Below are positions 1 through 8,949 of a stretch of DNA of 64,000 nucleotides, in pieces. Source of the stretch: Nocardia huaxiensis (GTDB taxonomy: Bacteria > Actinomycetota > Actinomycetes > Mycobacteriales > Mycobacteriaceae). Made by a program: the position numbers and the translations under genes. The DNA lies in NCBI RefSeq assembly GCF_013744875.1, contig NZ_CP059399.1, forward strand, positions 2,790,001 through 2,854,000, in the 5' to 3' direction. The notes under the pieces were generated by a model. The model made no database searches. It had not been told where the DNA came from and saw only the letters and a list, made by a program, of their open reading frames with translations. Within the stretch, counting starts at the first letter, position 1; the number at the start of each line of letters is the position of its first letter.

Positions 1-546
1 GACCAGTCCGCGCACGGCCTCCCACACCTGGTTCCGATTGTGCGGATCCAGTCCGGTGGTGGGCTCGTCGAGGAACAGCACGGCCGGCGCGACCAGGAAG
101 CCCACGGCCAGATCGAGCCGTCGCCGCATGCCGCCGGAGTACTGCTCGATCGGTTTGTCGCCGGTGTCGGCCAGCCCGAACCACTCCAGTAGTTCGGCTG
201 CTCGTTGCCGGGCCCGCGCCGCGCCGAGGTGATGCAGTTTCCCGAACAGTTCCAGGTTCTGCCGCCCCGACAGCGCCTCGTCCACCGCCGCGTTCTGCCC
301 GACCAGCCCGATGCGCTCTCGGACCCGCGCGGCGTCGCGCACGGCATCGAATCCGGCGACCTCGATCCGCCCGGAATCCGGACGTGTGAGCGTGGCCAGC
401 ATTCGCACGGCCGTCGTCTTGCCCGCCCCGTTCGGGCCGAGCAGGCCGTAGACCATGCCCTCGGGCACGGCCAGATCGAATCCGTCCAGGGCCGCCCTAC
501 TGCCGTAACGCTTGTGCACTCGTTCGCACACGATCACATCGCCCAC
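1..546 (-). CDS. ABC transporter ATP-binding protein (DrrA-like), C-terminus cut by window edge
   Basis: Only the first 182 codons are in the window. A GTG at 546 is the likely start. Walker A (GPNGAGKTT) lies at residues 37-45, followed by a signature motif of the form YSGGM and a Walker B with FLDEPTTGLD close to the edge. The family hydrolyses ATP at the inner membrane to power a separate permease; the closest-looking group is DrrA/CcmA-type multidrug or antibiotic efflux. The gene is divergent from a TetR regulator across a palindromic operator, so that regulator probably controls it. The permease partner would lie to the left, outside the window. Confidence 0.93.
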   Translation of the reverse strand, partial: MGDVIVCERVHKRYGSRAALDGFDLAVPEGMVYGLLGPNGAGKTTAVRMLATLTRPDSGRIEVAGFDAVRDAARVRERIGLVGQNAAVDEALSGRQNLELFGKLHHLGAARARQRAAELLEWFGLADTGDKPIEQYSGGMRRRLDLAVGFLVAPAVLFLDEPTTGLDPHNRNQVWEAVRGLV

Positions 547-556
547 CGCGGCCCCT

Positions 557-606
557 AACTCTCTACAACGTAAGTAGTTAGAGAATGGGATACGTTGTAA
601 AGAGTT
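557..606. promoter_or_regulatory. Palindromic operator between the ABC ATPase and TetR genes
   Basis: Two 16-base arms face each other: AACTCTCTACAACGTA at 557-572 and TACGTTGTAAAGAGTT at 591-606. They match at 15 of 16 positions and are separated by 18 bases. A further partial copy of the same sequence (GTAGTTAGAGA) lies in the spacer. The site sits exactly between two divergent genes, one a TetR-family repressor, which fits an autoregulatory operator. That role is inferred. Confidence 0.7.
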
Positions 607-653
607 GTCAACCCCGAAAATCCGGGCCGAACCGATTCGGAGAGGATGTCCGC

Positions 654-1415
654 ATGGACTACAGCGGCAGCGGCGACCCGCAGCGCACCATCGAACTGCT
701 GTGGGGTCTCCCGCCCAAGCCCCGGCGCGGCCCGAAACCCAAACTGACCGTCGAGGACATCGCCGACACCGCCATCCGGCTGGCCGACAGCGACGGCCTG
801 GCCGCCGTCACCCTGCGCCGCGTCGCCGAAGAACTCGGCGTCACCGCCATGTCGCTGTACGGCTATGTGCCCAGCAAGGCCGAACTCCTCGACCTCATCG
901 CCGACCGGGTGCTGCGCGACTACCCCATGCCCGCGGACGACGGCGCGGGCTGGCGGCCGCGATTGGAGGCCGTCGCCCGCGCGAATTGGTCTCTCTACCT
1001 GGCACATCCGTGGCTGCTGCAGATCGCGGCCAGCCGCCCCGTGCCCGGCCCCTGCCTCACCGCCAAATACGACTACGAACTGCGCGCCGTCGACGGCCTG
1101 GGCCTGACCGACGTCGATATGGATCTCGTTGTCGCCCTGGTGAACGACTACGTGCGCGGCGCGGCGCGCACCGCCGTGGACGCCGCCCGCGCCGAAGCCG
1201 AAACCGGCCGCACGGACCAACAGTGGTGGGACGCAATCGGTCCCGCACTCGCCCGGGCCGCCGACCCGGAGCGTTTCCCCACCGCCGCCCGCGTCGGCAG
1301 CAGTGCGGGCGCGGAATACGGCAGCGCCGTGGATCCGGCCCGCGCCTTCGAATTCGGCCTGCGCCGCCTGCTCGACGGCCTCGAGCGATTCATCGACGAC
1401 CTCAGTCGAGATTGA
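654..1415 (+). CDS. TetR-family transcriptional regulator
   Basis: This 253-residue protein has an N-terminal TetR helix-turn-helix (LRRVAEELGVTAMSLYGYV, about residues 50-68). A long all-helical C-terminal ligand domain of the TetR_C type follows, which binds a small molecule and releases DNA. The ATG at 654 is preferred over upstream starts because GAGAGG precedes it by about 8 bases and the upstream codons lie in the operator region. It is divergent from an ABC efflux ATPase, which suggests drug-responsive control of that transporter. Its last 14 bases overlap the convergent gene on the other strand. The ligand cannot be predicted. Confidence 0.92.
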   Translation: MDYSGSGDPQRTIELLWGLPPKPRRGPKPKLTVEDIADTAIRLADSDGLAAVTLRRVAEELGVTAMSLYGYVPSKAELLDLIADRVLRDYPMPADDGAGWRPRLEAVARANWSLYLAHPWLLQIAASRPVPGPCLTAKYDYELRAVDGLGLTDVDMDLVVALVNDYVRGAARTAVDAARAEAETGRTDQQWWDAIGPALARAADPERFPTAARVGSSAGAEYGSAVDPARAFEFGLRRLLDGLERFIDDLSRD

Positions 1416-1719
1416 CCGATTCACCCCAGTAGCGGGGATCCCAGTTGATGAGGATCATGCCGGCCACACTGCCGGCGCAGGCGCCGCAGGAGTTCACGCT
1501 GATGTGACTGTCCACATCGGTGTCCCCGTTCAGCACGGCCTTGGTCGACAGCCAGACGGCCCGCAGGTACATGGTGGCGGGTCTGCCGCAGCGGACGCAT
1601 TCCGGGAGGGGCGCCGCACTGTCGTTGCGGCCGATGCGGACCTCCGGGGTCACCGGTGCGCCGGGGCCGAGCAGATCGTCGAGGAGCGGCGAAAAATCTC
1701 TGCGCTCATGGTCTTCCAC
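1402..1719 (-). CDS. Small zinc-ribbon-like protein of unknown function
   Basis: This 105-residue protein starts at a GTG and has two Cys-x2-Cys knuckles (C41/C44 in CVRC and C78/C81 in CGAC), the spacing expected of a structural zinc ribbon. Nothing else is recognisable and there is no signal peptide. It lies 49 bases downstream of rsgA on the same strand, so it could be the last gene of the aroA-rsgA transcript. Its 3' end overlaps the convergent tetR by 14 bases. The lack of a clear ribosome binding site keeps confidence moderate. Confidence 0.6.
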   Translation of the reverse strand: MEDHERRDFSPLLDDLLGPGAPVTPEVRIGRNDSAAPLPECVRCGRPATMYLRAVWLSTKAVLNGDTDVDSHISVNSCGACAGSVAGMILINWDPRYWGESVNLD

Positions 1720-1768
1720 GGCGGAAGATTACCGATTTCCGGAAGGCCGCGCAGCACTTCCGATTCCG

Positions 1769-2809
1769 TCAGCTCACCGTGGTGGATTGGCCCTTGAACC
1801 AGGGGTCGTTGGAATTGAGCGCGACCAGCAGCCGGCGGATGGCCTCCACACGGCGTTCCTTGCCGGGCAGAGCGTCCAGCGCGCACTCCGGATCGGCGGG
1901 CGGGCCGAGATGGGTGCAGCCGCGCGGGCAGTCCTCGATGGCGTCGGCGAGGTCGGAGAAGGCGCTGATCACATCGTCGGGGGTGATGTGCGCCAGGCCG
2001 AAGGAGCGTACGCCCGGGGTGTCGATGACCCAGCCGCCGTCGGGCAGATGCAGCGCCACCGACTGGGTGGAGGTGTGCCGGCCCTTGCCGACGCCGGACA
2101 CGTCGCCGACGGCCCGTTCCGCTTCCGGCACAAGGCGATTCACGAGTGTGGACTTGCCGACGCCGGAGTGGCCGATCAGGGCGGTCAGGCTGTCGTCGAG
2201 CAGATCCAGCACCGGCTGCAGCGGATCCTCGATACCGCCGTAGACGATGGTCAGATCCAAATCCTCGAAGTCCGAGGCGAATTCGGATTCGGCGGCCAGG
2301 TCGTGCTTGGTCAGGCACAGCACCGGTTGCAGCCCGCCGACATACGCGGCCACCATGGCGCGCTCCACGAATCCGGTGCGCGGCGGCGGGTCGGCGAGCG
2401 CGACCACGATGAACAGCTTCTCGGCATTGGCGACCACGACGCGTTCGAACGGATCGGTGTCATCGGCGGTGCGCCGCAAGACCGTTCGGCGATCGGCCAC
2501 CCGCACGATGCGGGCCAGGGTGTCCGGCTTGCCGGACAGATCGCCCACCACATCGACCTGATCGCCCACCACGATCGGTGTGCGCCCGAGCTCCCGCGCC
2601 CGCATGGCCACGATCCGGCGCTCCGGATCGTCGTCGAGCACACACCCCCAGCGGCCCCGGTCGACCGAAACGACCATGGCCGCTTCGGCATCCAGGTGCT
2701 GGGGCCGGGTCTTGGTGCGCGGCCGCGTGCCCTTGCCCGGGCGGACCCGGACGTCGGACTCGTCGTACTCGCGGCGCCTCAGCGGTCCGCTCCCAGCATT
2801 CCCTCCCAC
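1769..2809 (-). CDS. rsgA: Ribosome small-subunit-dependent GTPase RsgA
   Basis: RsgA is a GTPase that checks late maturation of the 30S ribosomal subunit. The order of GTPase motifs is circularly permuted, as in this family: G4 (TKHD) comes before G1 (GHSGVGKS) and G3 (DTPG). An N-terminal OB-fold comes first, and a C-terminal zinc-binding segment with C-x4-C-x-H and a later Cys comes last. The 346-residue length is slightly above the bacterial norm because of a basic N-terminal stretch. The ATG at 2809 overlaps the end of aroA by 31 bases; a start nearer the aroA stop is possible because the conserved sequence ([13 protein letters not shown]) begins about ten residues in. The aroA-rsgA order matches Rv3227-Rv3228. 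Confidence 0.95.
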   Translation of the reverse strand: MGGNAGSGPLRRREYDESDVRVRPGKGTRPRTKTRPQHLDAEAAMVVSVDRGRWGCVLDDDPERRIVAMRARELGRTPIVVGDQVDVVGDLSGKPDTLARIVRVADRRTVLRRTADDTDPFERVVVANAEKLFIVVALADPPPRTGFVERAMVAAYVGGLQPVLCLTKHDLAAESEFASDFEDLDLTIVYGGIEDPLQPVLDLLDDSLTALIGHSGVGKSTLVNRLVPEAERAVGDVSGVGKGRHTSTQSVALHLPDGGWVIDTPGVRSFGLAHITPDDVISAFSDLADAIEDCPRGCTHLGPPADPECALDALPGKERRVEAIRRLLVALNSNDPWFKGQSTTVS

Positions 2810-4053
2810 AGGGCGACGAAATTGGGGAGGGTCTTGGCGGTGGTGCCGATGTCCTCGATCTCGATACCGGGCACGACCAGGCCGAGAATCGCACCGGCCG
2901 TTGCCATTCGGTGGTCGGCGTAGGAGTGCCAGGTGCCGCCGGTGAGCGGGGTCGGCTCGATGACGAGGCCGTCCTCGGTCTCGGTGACCTTGCCGCCGAG
3001 CCGGTTGATCTCGGTGGAAAGCGCTGCGAGACGGTCGGTTTCGTGCCCGCGCAGGTGCGCGATGCCGCGCAGCCGCGACGGCGAATCGGCCAGGGCGGCC
3101 AGCGCCGCCACGGTCGGGGTCAGCTCGCCCACATCGTGCAGGTCGATATCGATGCCCGCCAGCCGATCCGGGCCGGCCACGGTGAGCACGCCGTCGAAGA
3201 TGCGGGCCTCCGCGCCCATGCGCACCAGGATCTCGCGGATCACGTCACCGGCCTGGGTGGTGTAGCGCGGCCAGTGCGGAATGCTCACCTCGCCGCCGGT
3301 GACCGCGGCGGCCGCCAGGAACGGGGTCGCGTTCGACAGGTCCGGCTCGACCTCCCAGTCCACCGCGCGAATGATGCCCGGCGCCACGGTCCAGGTCTGC
3401 GGCTTGCGCGGATCGGCCGGAGCCTCGACGCGCACGTCGGCCTGCCGCAGCATCTGCACGGTCATCTCGATGTGCGGCATGGACGGCAGGGGAGCGCCCT
3501 CGTGATTGACGGTGACGCCCTGCTCGAACCGCGCCGCCGACAGCAGCAGCCCGGACACGAACTGCGACGACCCCGACGCGTCGATGGTGACCGCCCCGCC
3601 CAGCAGCGACCCCGTGCCGTGCACCACGAAAGGCAGTGCGTCCCCGTCGATGTCGACGCCCAGACTGCGCAGCGCCCCCAGGATCGTGCCCAGCGGCCGC
3701 ACCCGCGCCTGCTCGTCCCCGTCGAAGGCCACATCCCCGTTGGCCAGCGCCGCCACCGACGGCATGAACCGCATGACCGTGCCCGCCAGCCCGCAGTCCA
3801 CGGTCGCGCTGGTGAACTCCTTCGGCGGGGTGACGGTGAGCTCGTCCCCGTCGCCCTCGATGGAGGCGCCCATGGCCCGCAGCGCGTCGATCATGAGGTT
3901 GGTGTCGCGACTGCGCAGCGCACCGCTGATGGTGGACGGCTGATCGGCCAGAGCGGCGAGGATCAGCGCCCGGTTGGTAATCGATTTGGACCCGGGCAGG
4001 GTCACGGTCGCGTGCACGGGAGCTTGGACATGGGGCGCGGGCCAGAAAGTCAC
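2779..4053 (-). CDS. aroA: 3-phosphoshikimate 1-carboxyvinyltransferase (EPSP synthase)
   Basis: AroA joins shikimate-3-phosphate and phosphoenolpyruvate in the sixth step of chorismate synthesis. The 424-residue protein has the substrate-binding [17 protein letters not shown] motif near residue 15, an internal two-domain EPSP repeat, the acidic DVGELTP segment, and the [10 protein letters not shown] motif in the C-terminal half. The reading frame stays open far upstream, but the family N-terminus begins at the GTG at 4053, directly after a GGGGGG tract that may serve as the ribosome binding site. Translation is coupled to rsgA by overlap. The upstream DNA is filled with repeats. Confidence 0.97.
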   Translation of the reverse strand: MTFWPAPHVQAPVHATVTLPGSKSITNRALILAALADQPSTISGALRSRDTNLMIDALRAMGASIEGDGDELTVTPPKEFTSATVDCGLAGTVMRFMPSVAALANGDVAFDGDEQARVRPLGTILGALRSLGVDIDGDALPFVVHGTGSLLGGAVTIDASGSSQFVSGLLLSAARFEQGVTVNHEGAPLPSMPHIEMTVQMLRQADVRVEAPADPRKPQTWTVAPGIIRAVDWEVEPDLSNATPFLAAAAVTGGEVSIPHWPRYTTQAGDVIREILVRMGAEARIFDGVLTVAGPDRLAGIDIDLHDVGELTPTVAALAALADSPSRLRGIAHLRGHETDRLAALSTEINRLGGKVTETEDGLVIEPTPLTGGTWHSYADHRMATAGAILGLVVPGIEIEDIGTTAKTLPNFVALWEGMLGADR

Positions 4054-4130
4054 CCCCCTATCTTCGCAAACGGACCGCAGCGCGCGTTGCGGACTTACTG
4101 ACAGGGCGGCTCCGAACGGCAACCCATCCG

Positions 4131-4215
4131 TCATCCCGGCGCGCTTTTGGCCGGGATCCACCGCCGCAGCACACGTACCCCCGTGTGGATCCCGGCCAAA
4201 AGCATGCCGGGATGA
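4131..4215. repeat. Imperfect 85-base palindrome (MITE/REP-like)
   Basis: Two 30-base arms, 4131-4160 and 4186-4215, are reverse complements at 28 of 30 positions. A 25-base spacer separates them. Each arm contains CTTTTGGCCGGGATCCA. It lies upstream of aroA and runs into the tandem repeat that begins at 4209. It may be a dispersed palindromic element or a transcription-stopping hairpin between two leftward genes. No transposase or target duplication was seen. Confidence 0.8.
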
Positions 4216-4312
4216 CGAAGGCTGGTTCCTGTCGGGGATGACGAAGGCTGGTTCCTGTCGGGGATGACGAAGGCTGGTTCCTGTCGGGGATGACGAAGGC
4301 TGGTTCCTGTCG
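4209..4312. repeat. Four perfect 26-base tandem repeats
   Basis: The unit begins GGGATGACGAAGG and ends TTCCTGTCG. It occurs four times without a mismatch at 4209, 4235, 4261 and 4287. A fifth copy beginning at 4313 decays after about 12 bases into an inverted repeat (ATGCCGGTCCCA...). The first unit overlaps the end of the adjacent palindrome (GGGATGA), so the array seems to have grown from the palindrome's right end. It is in non-coding DNA between aroA and the aldehyde dehydrogenase. Head-to-tail units without spacers exclude CRISPR. Confidence 0.95.
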
Positions 4313-4376
4313 GGGGTGACGAATGCCGGTCCCATCCGGGACCGGCATTCGCGAACTCCGTTTGCCCTGTGAGCGA

Positions 4377-5888
4377 CTACTTGTGGCGTCCGTGCAGGAA
4401 CGGGACGACCTTGCGCAGCAGCTTCATGGTGGAGTCGGTGCGCGAGTAGGACAGCAGCGCCATGCCCGGAATCGTGAAGCGCTGCACCGCGATCGAGTGC
4501 GGGCGCGAGAACTCCAGCAGACCCGGCGCGCCGTGGATGCGGCCGATGCCGGAGTCCTGGCTGCCGCCGAACGGCAGACCCGAGATGGCGGCGAAGCCGA
4601 GCACCGAGTTCACCGAGGTGGCGCCGACCTTCAGGCGGCGGGCGATCTCCAGGCCGTTCTTCTTCGAGTACACCGCCGAACCCAGCCCGAAGGTGCTGTT
4701 GTTGGCCAGCTGCACGGCCTCGTCCACACCGTTCACGGTCTTGATGGTGACGGTCGGGCCGAAGGTCTCCTCGGTCACCGCGGCCGAGGACTCGTCGGCG
4801 TCGACGATGATCACCGGCTCGATGAACGGGCCCTTGATCGATTCCACGCCGCCGAGCACGGCCTTGCCGCCGTTCTTCAGCGCGTCCTCGATATGCCGGC
4901 GCACGATGTCGATCTGGCTGGGCATGGTCATCGGCCCGTAGCTGGCCTTGGCGTCCGAGCCCGGCTTCACATCGGTCAGGATGCGCTTGACCTCGGCGAT
5001 GAACTGATCGGCCACCGACTTGTCCACGTACACGCGCTCGACACCGGCGCAGGTCTGGCCGCTGTTGGCGGTCGCGCCCCAGGCCACGGCGTCGGCGGCG
5101 GCCTTGATGTCGGCGTCCGCGGCCACGATCACCGCGTCCTTGCCGCCGCACTCCAGCAGCACCGGGGTGAGGGTGTCCGCGGCCGAGGCCATGATCTTCT
5201 TGCCGGTCGCGGCGGACCCGGTGAACGCCACCTTGTCCACGCCCGCGCGGACGAGCGCCGCACCGGTCGCGCCGTAACCGTTGATGGTGTTGAACACGCC
5301 GTCGGGCAGTTCCGGATTCGCCTCGGCGAAGCACTGGGCCACGAAATTGCCGATGCCCGTGGAGTATTCACTCGGCTTGAACACCACGGCGTTGCCCGCG
5401 GCGAGCGCGTACGCGATGGAACCGTTCGGCGTGTAGACCGGGTAGTTCCACGGCCCGATGATGCCGACCACGCCCAGCGGGCGCTGCTCGAGATGTGCGG
5501 AGAAGTTGGCCATGAGCGCGCCGGGCGCGATCTTCTTGGGCTTGAGCACCTTCTCTGCGTTCGAGGCCGCCCACTTGATGTGCTCGAGCGCCAGCATGAG
5601 CTCCAGGAAGGCGTCGTCGAGCGGCTTGCCGTTCTCGGCGTGGATGAGCTCGCACAGTTCGTCGGACTTGGCGACCAGCTGGGAACTCCAGCGCAGCAGA
5701 TGCTTCTTGCGCTCGGCGAAGGTCAGCGCACCCCAGGTGGCGGCGGCAACCCGGGCCTTGGCCACGGCCGCGCGCACCGCGTCCTCGTCGTCGATCGGGT
5801 AGGTCGCGAGCACCTCGCCGGTGGCGGGGTTGACGGAAGTCAGTGTGGCGTCCGCCTCGATCGAAGCGGCGGTGTCGGTTGCAGACAT
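4377..5888 (-). CDS. NAD(P)-dependent aldehyde dehydrogenase
   Basis: A full-length ALDH-superfamily enzyme (503 residues) that oxidises an aldehyde to the acid through a cysteine thiohemiacetal. Visible motifs are IIGPWNYPV (substrate/cofactor site), [16 protein letters not shown] (nicotinamide loop), the catalytic Glu in LLECGGKDA, the catalytic Cys in NSGQTCAG, and EETFGPT. The last 25 residues ([12 protein letters not shown]) are hydrophobic and basic, as in fatty-aldehyde or membrane-associated members, so a fatty or succinic semialdehyde substrate is possible. The start at 5888 is preferred; an ATG at 5900 overlaps the AGGGGA ribosome binding site. It sits between aroA and the SRAP gene with its own leader. 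Confidence 0.92.
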   Translation of the reverse strand: MSATDTAASIEADATLTSVNPATGEVLATYPIDDEDAVRAAVAKARVAAATWGALTFAERKKHLLRWSSQLVAKSDELCELIHAENGKPLDDAFLELMLALEHIKWAASNAEKVLKPKKIAPGALMANFSAHLEQRPLGVVGIIGPWNYPVYTPNGSIAYALAAGNAVVFKPSEYSTGIGNFVAQCFAEANPELPDGVFNTINGYGATGAALVRAGVDKVAFTGSAATGKKIMASAADTLTPVLLECGGKDAVIVAADADIKAAADAVAWGATANSGQTCAGVERVYVDKSVADQFIAEVKRILTDVKPGSDAKASYGPMTMPSQIDIVRRHIEDALKNGGKAVLGGVESIKGPFIEPVIIVDADESSAAVTEETFGPTVTIKTVNGVDEAVQLANNSTFGLGSAVYSKKNGLEIARRLKVGATSVNSVLGFAAISGLPFGGSQDSGIGRIHGAPGLLEFSRPHSIAVQRFTIPGMALLSYSRTDSTMKLLRKVVPFLHGRHK

Positions 5889-6033
5889 GATTGGCGGCAT
5901 CCCCTATGAGAGTGTGATGAGAGGAACGTCTCACACCGCCGAACTGAAGTCAATTGCCCTCACATGTTCGGTCACTATCCACATGTTCGGCCATAGCGGG
6001 CTTGTGTCGGTGTGCGGTGGCAGCATGGTGGTC

Positions 6034-6801
6034 ATGTGTGGCAGGTATGCGACTACGACTGATCCCGCGAAGCTGGCTGTCGAGCTCGATGCCATCGACG
6101 AGACCGACGACAGGGGCTTCGACCCCAACTACAACGTGGCGCCGACCAATCGGGTGCTCACGGTAGTGGAGCGGCACGACCGCGACCACCCGGAAGACCC
6201 GGCGACGCTGCGTATCCGGGCCATGCGCTGGGGGCTCATTCCACCGTGGACCAAGGCTTCCGAGCCCGGCGTCCCGGTCAAGGGCAAACCCCTGTTCAAT
6301 GCCCGTGCCGACAAGGCCGCCACCACCGCCTCCTTCCGCGACGCCACGAAGAAGCGGCGCTGCCTGGTCCCCATGGACGGCTGGTACGAGTGGATCACCG
6401 AGACCGACGGCAATGGAAAGGCCGTCAAGGTCCCGTATTTCATGTCCCGCGCCGACGGCGGCCGCATCTACATGGCGGGCCTGTGGTCGGTCTGGCGCGA
6501 CCGCAGCCAGGGCGACGACGCGAAACCGCTGCTGTCCTGCACCATCCTCACCACGGATTCGGTCGGTGAACTCACCAAGGTGCACGATCGCATGCCGCTG
6601 CCCATGGCCCGCGAGCACTGGGACGCCTGGCTGGACCCGGATCACCCGGCCCCCGAGGAACTCCTGGAAACCCCCACGGAGGCAGCGGTTTCGGACATCG
6701 TCCTCCGCCAGGTTCCCGCACTGGTGAACAGCGTCAAGAACAATGGCCCCGAGCTATTGGGCCAGGTGGACGAACAGGCCGGTCAGATCAGTCTGATCTG
6801 A
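6034..6801 (+). CDS. SOS-response-associated peptidase (SRAP/HMCES/YedK)
   Basis: SRAP proteins form a covalent thiazolidine link to abasic sites in single-stranded DNA and so shield them. The start is set by the obligate Met-Cys: ATG at 6034 gives MCGRYA, and removal of Met exposes catalytic Cys2. Other family residues are present: the Asn in NYNVAPTN, the Glu in GWYEWI and the His in KVHDRMP. At 255 residues it is normal length. It is the homologue of Rv3226c and divergent from the aldehyde dehydrogenase. Its stop codon lies inside a perfect hairpin that probably terminates transcription. Confidence 0.96.
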   Translation: MCGRYATTTDPAKLAVELDAIDETDDRGFDPNYNVAPTNRVLTVVERHDRDHPEDPATLRIRAMRWGLIPPWTKASEPGVPVKGKPLFNARADKAATTASFRDATKKRRCLVPMDGWYEWITETDGNGKAVKVPYFMSRADGGRIYMAGLWSVWRDRSQGDDAKPLLSCTILTTDSVGELTKVHDRMPLPMAREHWDAWLDPDHPAPEELLETPTEAAVSDIVLRQVPALVNSVKNNGPELLGQVDEQAGQISLI

Positions 6802-6809
6802 CCGGCCTG
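6775..6809. terminator. Bidirectional hairpin at the SRAP stop codon
   Basis: A perfect 16-base stem (CAGGCCGGTCAGATCA at 6775-6790 with its complement at 6794-6809) closes a three-base loop and includes the SRAP stop codon. It lies between two convergent genes. There is no clear U-tract, so the terminator role rests on stem strength and position. Confidence 0.6.
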
Positions 6810-6826
6810 CCGGAGATTCGCTGCTG

Positions 6827-7144
6827 TCAGACAGTGCATTTCACGGACGGCAGGGCGAAGTTCAAGCCGCACTTGAGAAGTCCCGCGACGGTGTCGATGA
6901 CCTTGGTCGCGACGCCGCCGCCGAGGCTCTCGGCCTTCTCCGCGTTCTTGTCCTTCTTCGGCTCCGCGCCGGGAGCGCCGGAATCCGGCGCGAGGGGATA
7001 GTTCGGGCTCTGCGCCGGGGCCACCGAGATGACGCTGGGCGTCGCCTGCGCGGTGGCGACCGTCAGCGGGCCGGACCCCAGCGCCAGGAGCAGCGCGCCG
7101 GAGACAGCGACCACGCCGGTGCGAAAACGCTGATGGGGGGACAT
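6827..7144 (-). CDS. Small secreted protein, function unknown
   Basis: This 105-residue protein has a clear Sec signal peptide: a basic N-terminus (HQRFR), a hydrophobic core VAVSGALLLALG and a likely signal-peptidase site after ATAQA near residue 34. The mature part is Pro/Ala/Lys-rich, followed by a helical segment and two cysteines (KCGLNF and KCTV) that could form a disulphide. GAGGA precedes the ATG by about 11 bases. No family is recognised. It is convergent with the SRAP gene and follows the MFS gene on the same strand after a 92-base gap. Confidence 0.72.
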   Translation of the reverse strand: MSPHQRFRTGVVAVSGALLLALGSGPLTVATAQATPSVISVAPAQSPNYPLAPDSGAPGAEPKKDKNAEKAESLGGGVATKVIDTVAGLLKCGLNFALPSVKCTV

Positions 7145-7236
7145 ACCGCATCACATCCTCGGGTCGAACGAACCTGGCCCGACAAGTAACGCACACATCC
7201 GGCGCGAACCCTCGGATCCGCGCCGGACGCATCGCG

Positions 7237-8949
7237 TCACGCCTTCGTTTCGACCCCGATCCAGGTCTCGGCCTCGGCTTCCGCCTCCGGCTCGGCGGCC
7301 GCCCGGGACTGGATCCCGCCGGCTGTCCGCAACGGCACTTCCTTCCAGAACAGCACCAGTACGAACGCCAGCACCGCGAGCACCGAGGCCGACAGGAACA
7401 CGGTGTCCATGGCATCGGCGAATCCGGCCTTGAACGGTTTCGCCAGTTCCGGGCTCAGCTGCTGGATGATCGAGCTGTCGGCCAGCACCTTCTCGGCCGC
7501 CGAATGATCCTGTGCGGCCAGCCCATTGGCGAGCGCCGCATCGGCCGGGTTGCTGCTGTGCATGCCCTGCACCACCGCCGCCTTGAACTCCGGCTGCGTG
7601 GCCGCCGCCTGCAGTTCACTGCTGATATTCGGTGTCACCTGCGCGAACAGAATCGACAGGAACACCGCCACGCCCAGCGTGCCGCCGATCTGCCGGAAGA
7701 AGGTCGCGGCGGCGGTCGAGACGCCCATGTCCTGCGGCGGCAGCGCGTTCTGGATGGCCAGCGTCAGCGGCTGCATGAGGTTGCCCAGGCCCAGACCGGT
7801 GATGAGCATGAACAGCATGGTCACCGGCAGCGGTGTGTCCGGGGTGATGAAGTGCAGCAGGAACAGTCCCAGCACCACCAGCCCCGCGCCGATCGGCGGG
7901 AACCAGCGGTAGCGCCCGGTGCGCGAGATGAGCTGTCCGGCGATGACCGAGGCCACCATCATGCCCACCACCAGCGGCAGCATCTGCATGCCGGCCAGCG
8001 TCGGGCTCGCGCCCCGCACCACCTGCAGGTACTGCGGCAGCAGCGTGATGCCGCCGAACATGGCCGCGCCCACCACGATCGAGATGAGCACGCCGAGCGC
8101 GAAGGTGACGTTCTTGAACATGCGCAGCGGAATCAGCGCGGCGTCACCGAGTTTCGCCTCGATGGCCACGAAGCCGATCAGGCCGAGCGCGCCCACCACG
8201 TAGCAGGTGATGGAATTGGCACTGCCCCAACCCCATTCGCGGCCCTGCTCGGCCACCACCAGCAGCGGCACCAGACCCAGCGCCATGGTCAGCACGCCGA
8301 ACCAGTCGACGGCCACCTTGGGCCGTTCCACCTTGGGCAGCTTCAGCACGCGCGATACGACGGCCAGCGCGATCAGGCCCAGCGGCACGTTCACCAGGAA
8401 TACCCAGCGCCAGCCGGAGATGCCGAAGATCTGGTCCTGTCCGGCGAGCACGCCGCCCAGCACCGGTCCGACCACGCTGGAGGTGCCGAACACCGCCAGG
8501 AAATACCCCTGGTAGCGGGCTCTTTCGCGGGGCGACACCATATCGCCGAGGATGGTCAGCGCCAGCGACATGAGCCCGCCCGCGCCCAGGCCCTGGAAGG
8601 CCCGGAACGCCGCCAGTTGGTACATGGACTGCGCGAACGTGCACAGCAGCGAGCCCGCGACGAACAGCGTGATGGCGGTCAGATAGAACGGCTTGCGGCC
8701 GTACATGTCCGAGAGCTTGCCGTACAGGGGAGTGGAGAGCGTGGCGGTGATCAGGTACGCCGTGGTCACCCACGCCTGCATCGAATAACCCTGCAGGTCA
8801 TCGGCGATGGTGCGGATGGAGGTGCTGACGATGGTCTGGTCGAGCGCGCCCAGCAGCATGCCGAGCAGCAGGCCGCTGAGCACGACCATGATCTGTTTGT
8901 GGGTGAACCCTGCCGGGGAATCGGTATCGGTCTGCGCTGTAGTCGTCAC
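7237..8949 (-). CDS. MFS drug transporter, DHA2 family (14 transmembrane helices)
   Basis: A 570-residue proton-driven exporter of the EmrB/QacA type. Motif A (GKLSDMYGRKP) lies between helices 2 and 3, antiporter motif C (GPVLGGVLAG) in helix 5, and LDQTIVSTS, a DHA2 motif, in helix 1. A non-membrane insert around residues 450-510 precedes the last helix, and the tail is acidic. The gene starts inside the end of a marR gene (four-base overlap), which points to one transcript in which the regulator senses the exported compound. The substrate is unknown; dyes, antiseptics or hydrophobic antibiotics are typical. Confidence 0.93.
   Translation of the reverse strand: MTTTAQTDTDSPAGFTHKQIMVVLSGLLLGMLLGALDQTIVSTSIRTIADDLQGYSMQAWVTTAYLITATLSTPLYGKLSDMYGRKPFYLTAITLFVAGSLLCTFAQSMYQLAAFRAFQGLGAGGLMSLALTILGDMVSPRERARYQGYFLAVFGTSSVVGPVLGGVLAGQDQIFGISGWRWVFLVNVPLGLIALAVVSRVLKLPKVERPKVAVDWFGVLTMALGLVPLLVVAEQGREWGWGSANSITCYVVGALGLIGFVAIEAKLGDAALIPLRMFKNVTFALGVLISIVVGAAMFGGITLLPQYLQVVRGASPTLAGMQMLPLVVGMMVASVIAGQLISRTGRYRWFPPIGAGLVVLGLFLLHFITPDTPLPVTMLFMLITGLGLGNLMQPLTLAIQNALPPQDMGVSTAAATFFRQIGGTLGVAVFLSILFAQVTPNISSELQAAATQPEFKAAVVQGMHSSNPADAALANGLAAQDHSAAEKVLADSSIIQQLSPELAKPFKAGFADAMDTVFLSASVLAVLAFVLVLFWKEVPLRTAGGIQSRAAAEPEAEAEAETWIGVETKA

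Noticed and set aside
555..1424. Leftward frame of about 290 codons over the TetR gene
   Set aside because: Antisense shadow; it would cross the operator and the TetR gene, whose HTH is clear.
1520..2923. Rightward open frame of about 467 codons over rsgA
   Set aside because: Shadow of rsgA and the end of aroA; His/Asp/Gly-rich with no motif.
4209..4345. Tandem 26-base repeats considered as a CRISPR array
   Set aside because: Units are directly adjacent with no unique spacers, and no cas genes are nearby.
4054..5334. N-terminal extension of aroA reaching 851 codons
   Set aside because: It runs through the tandem repeats and the aldehyde dehydrogenase gene; EPSP synthase begins at the GTG at 4053.
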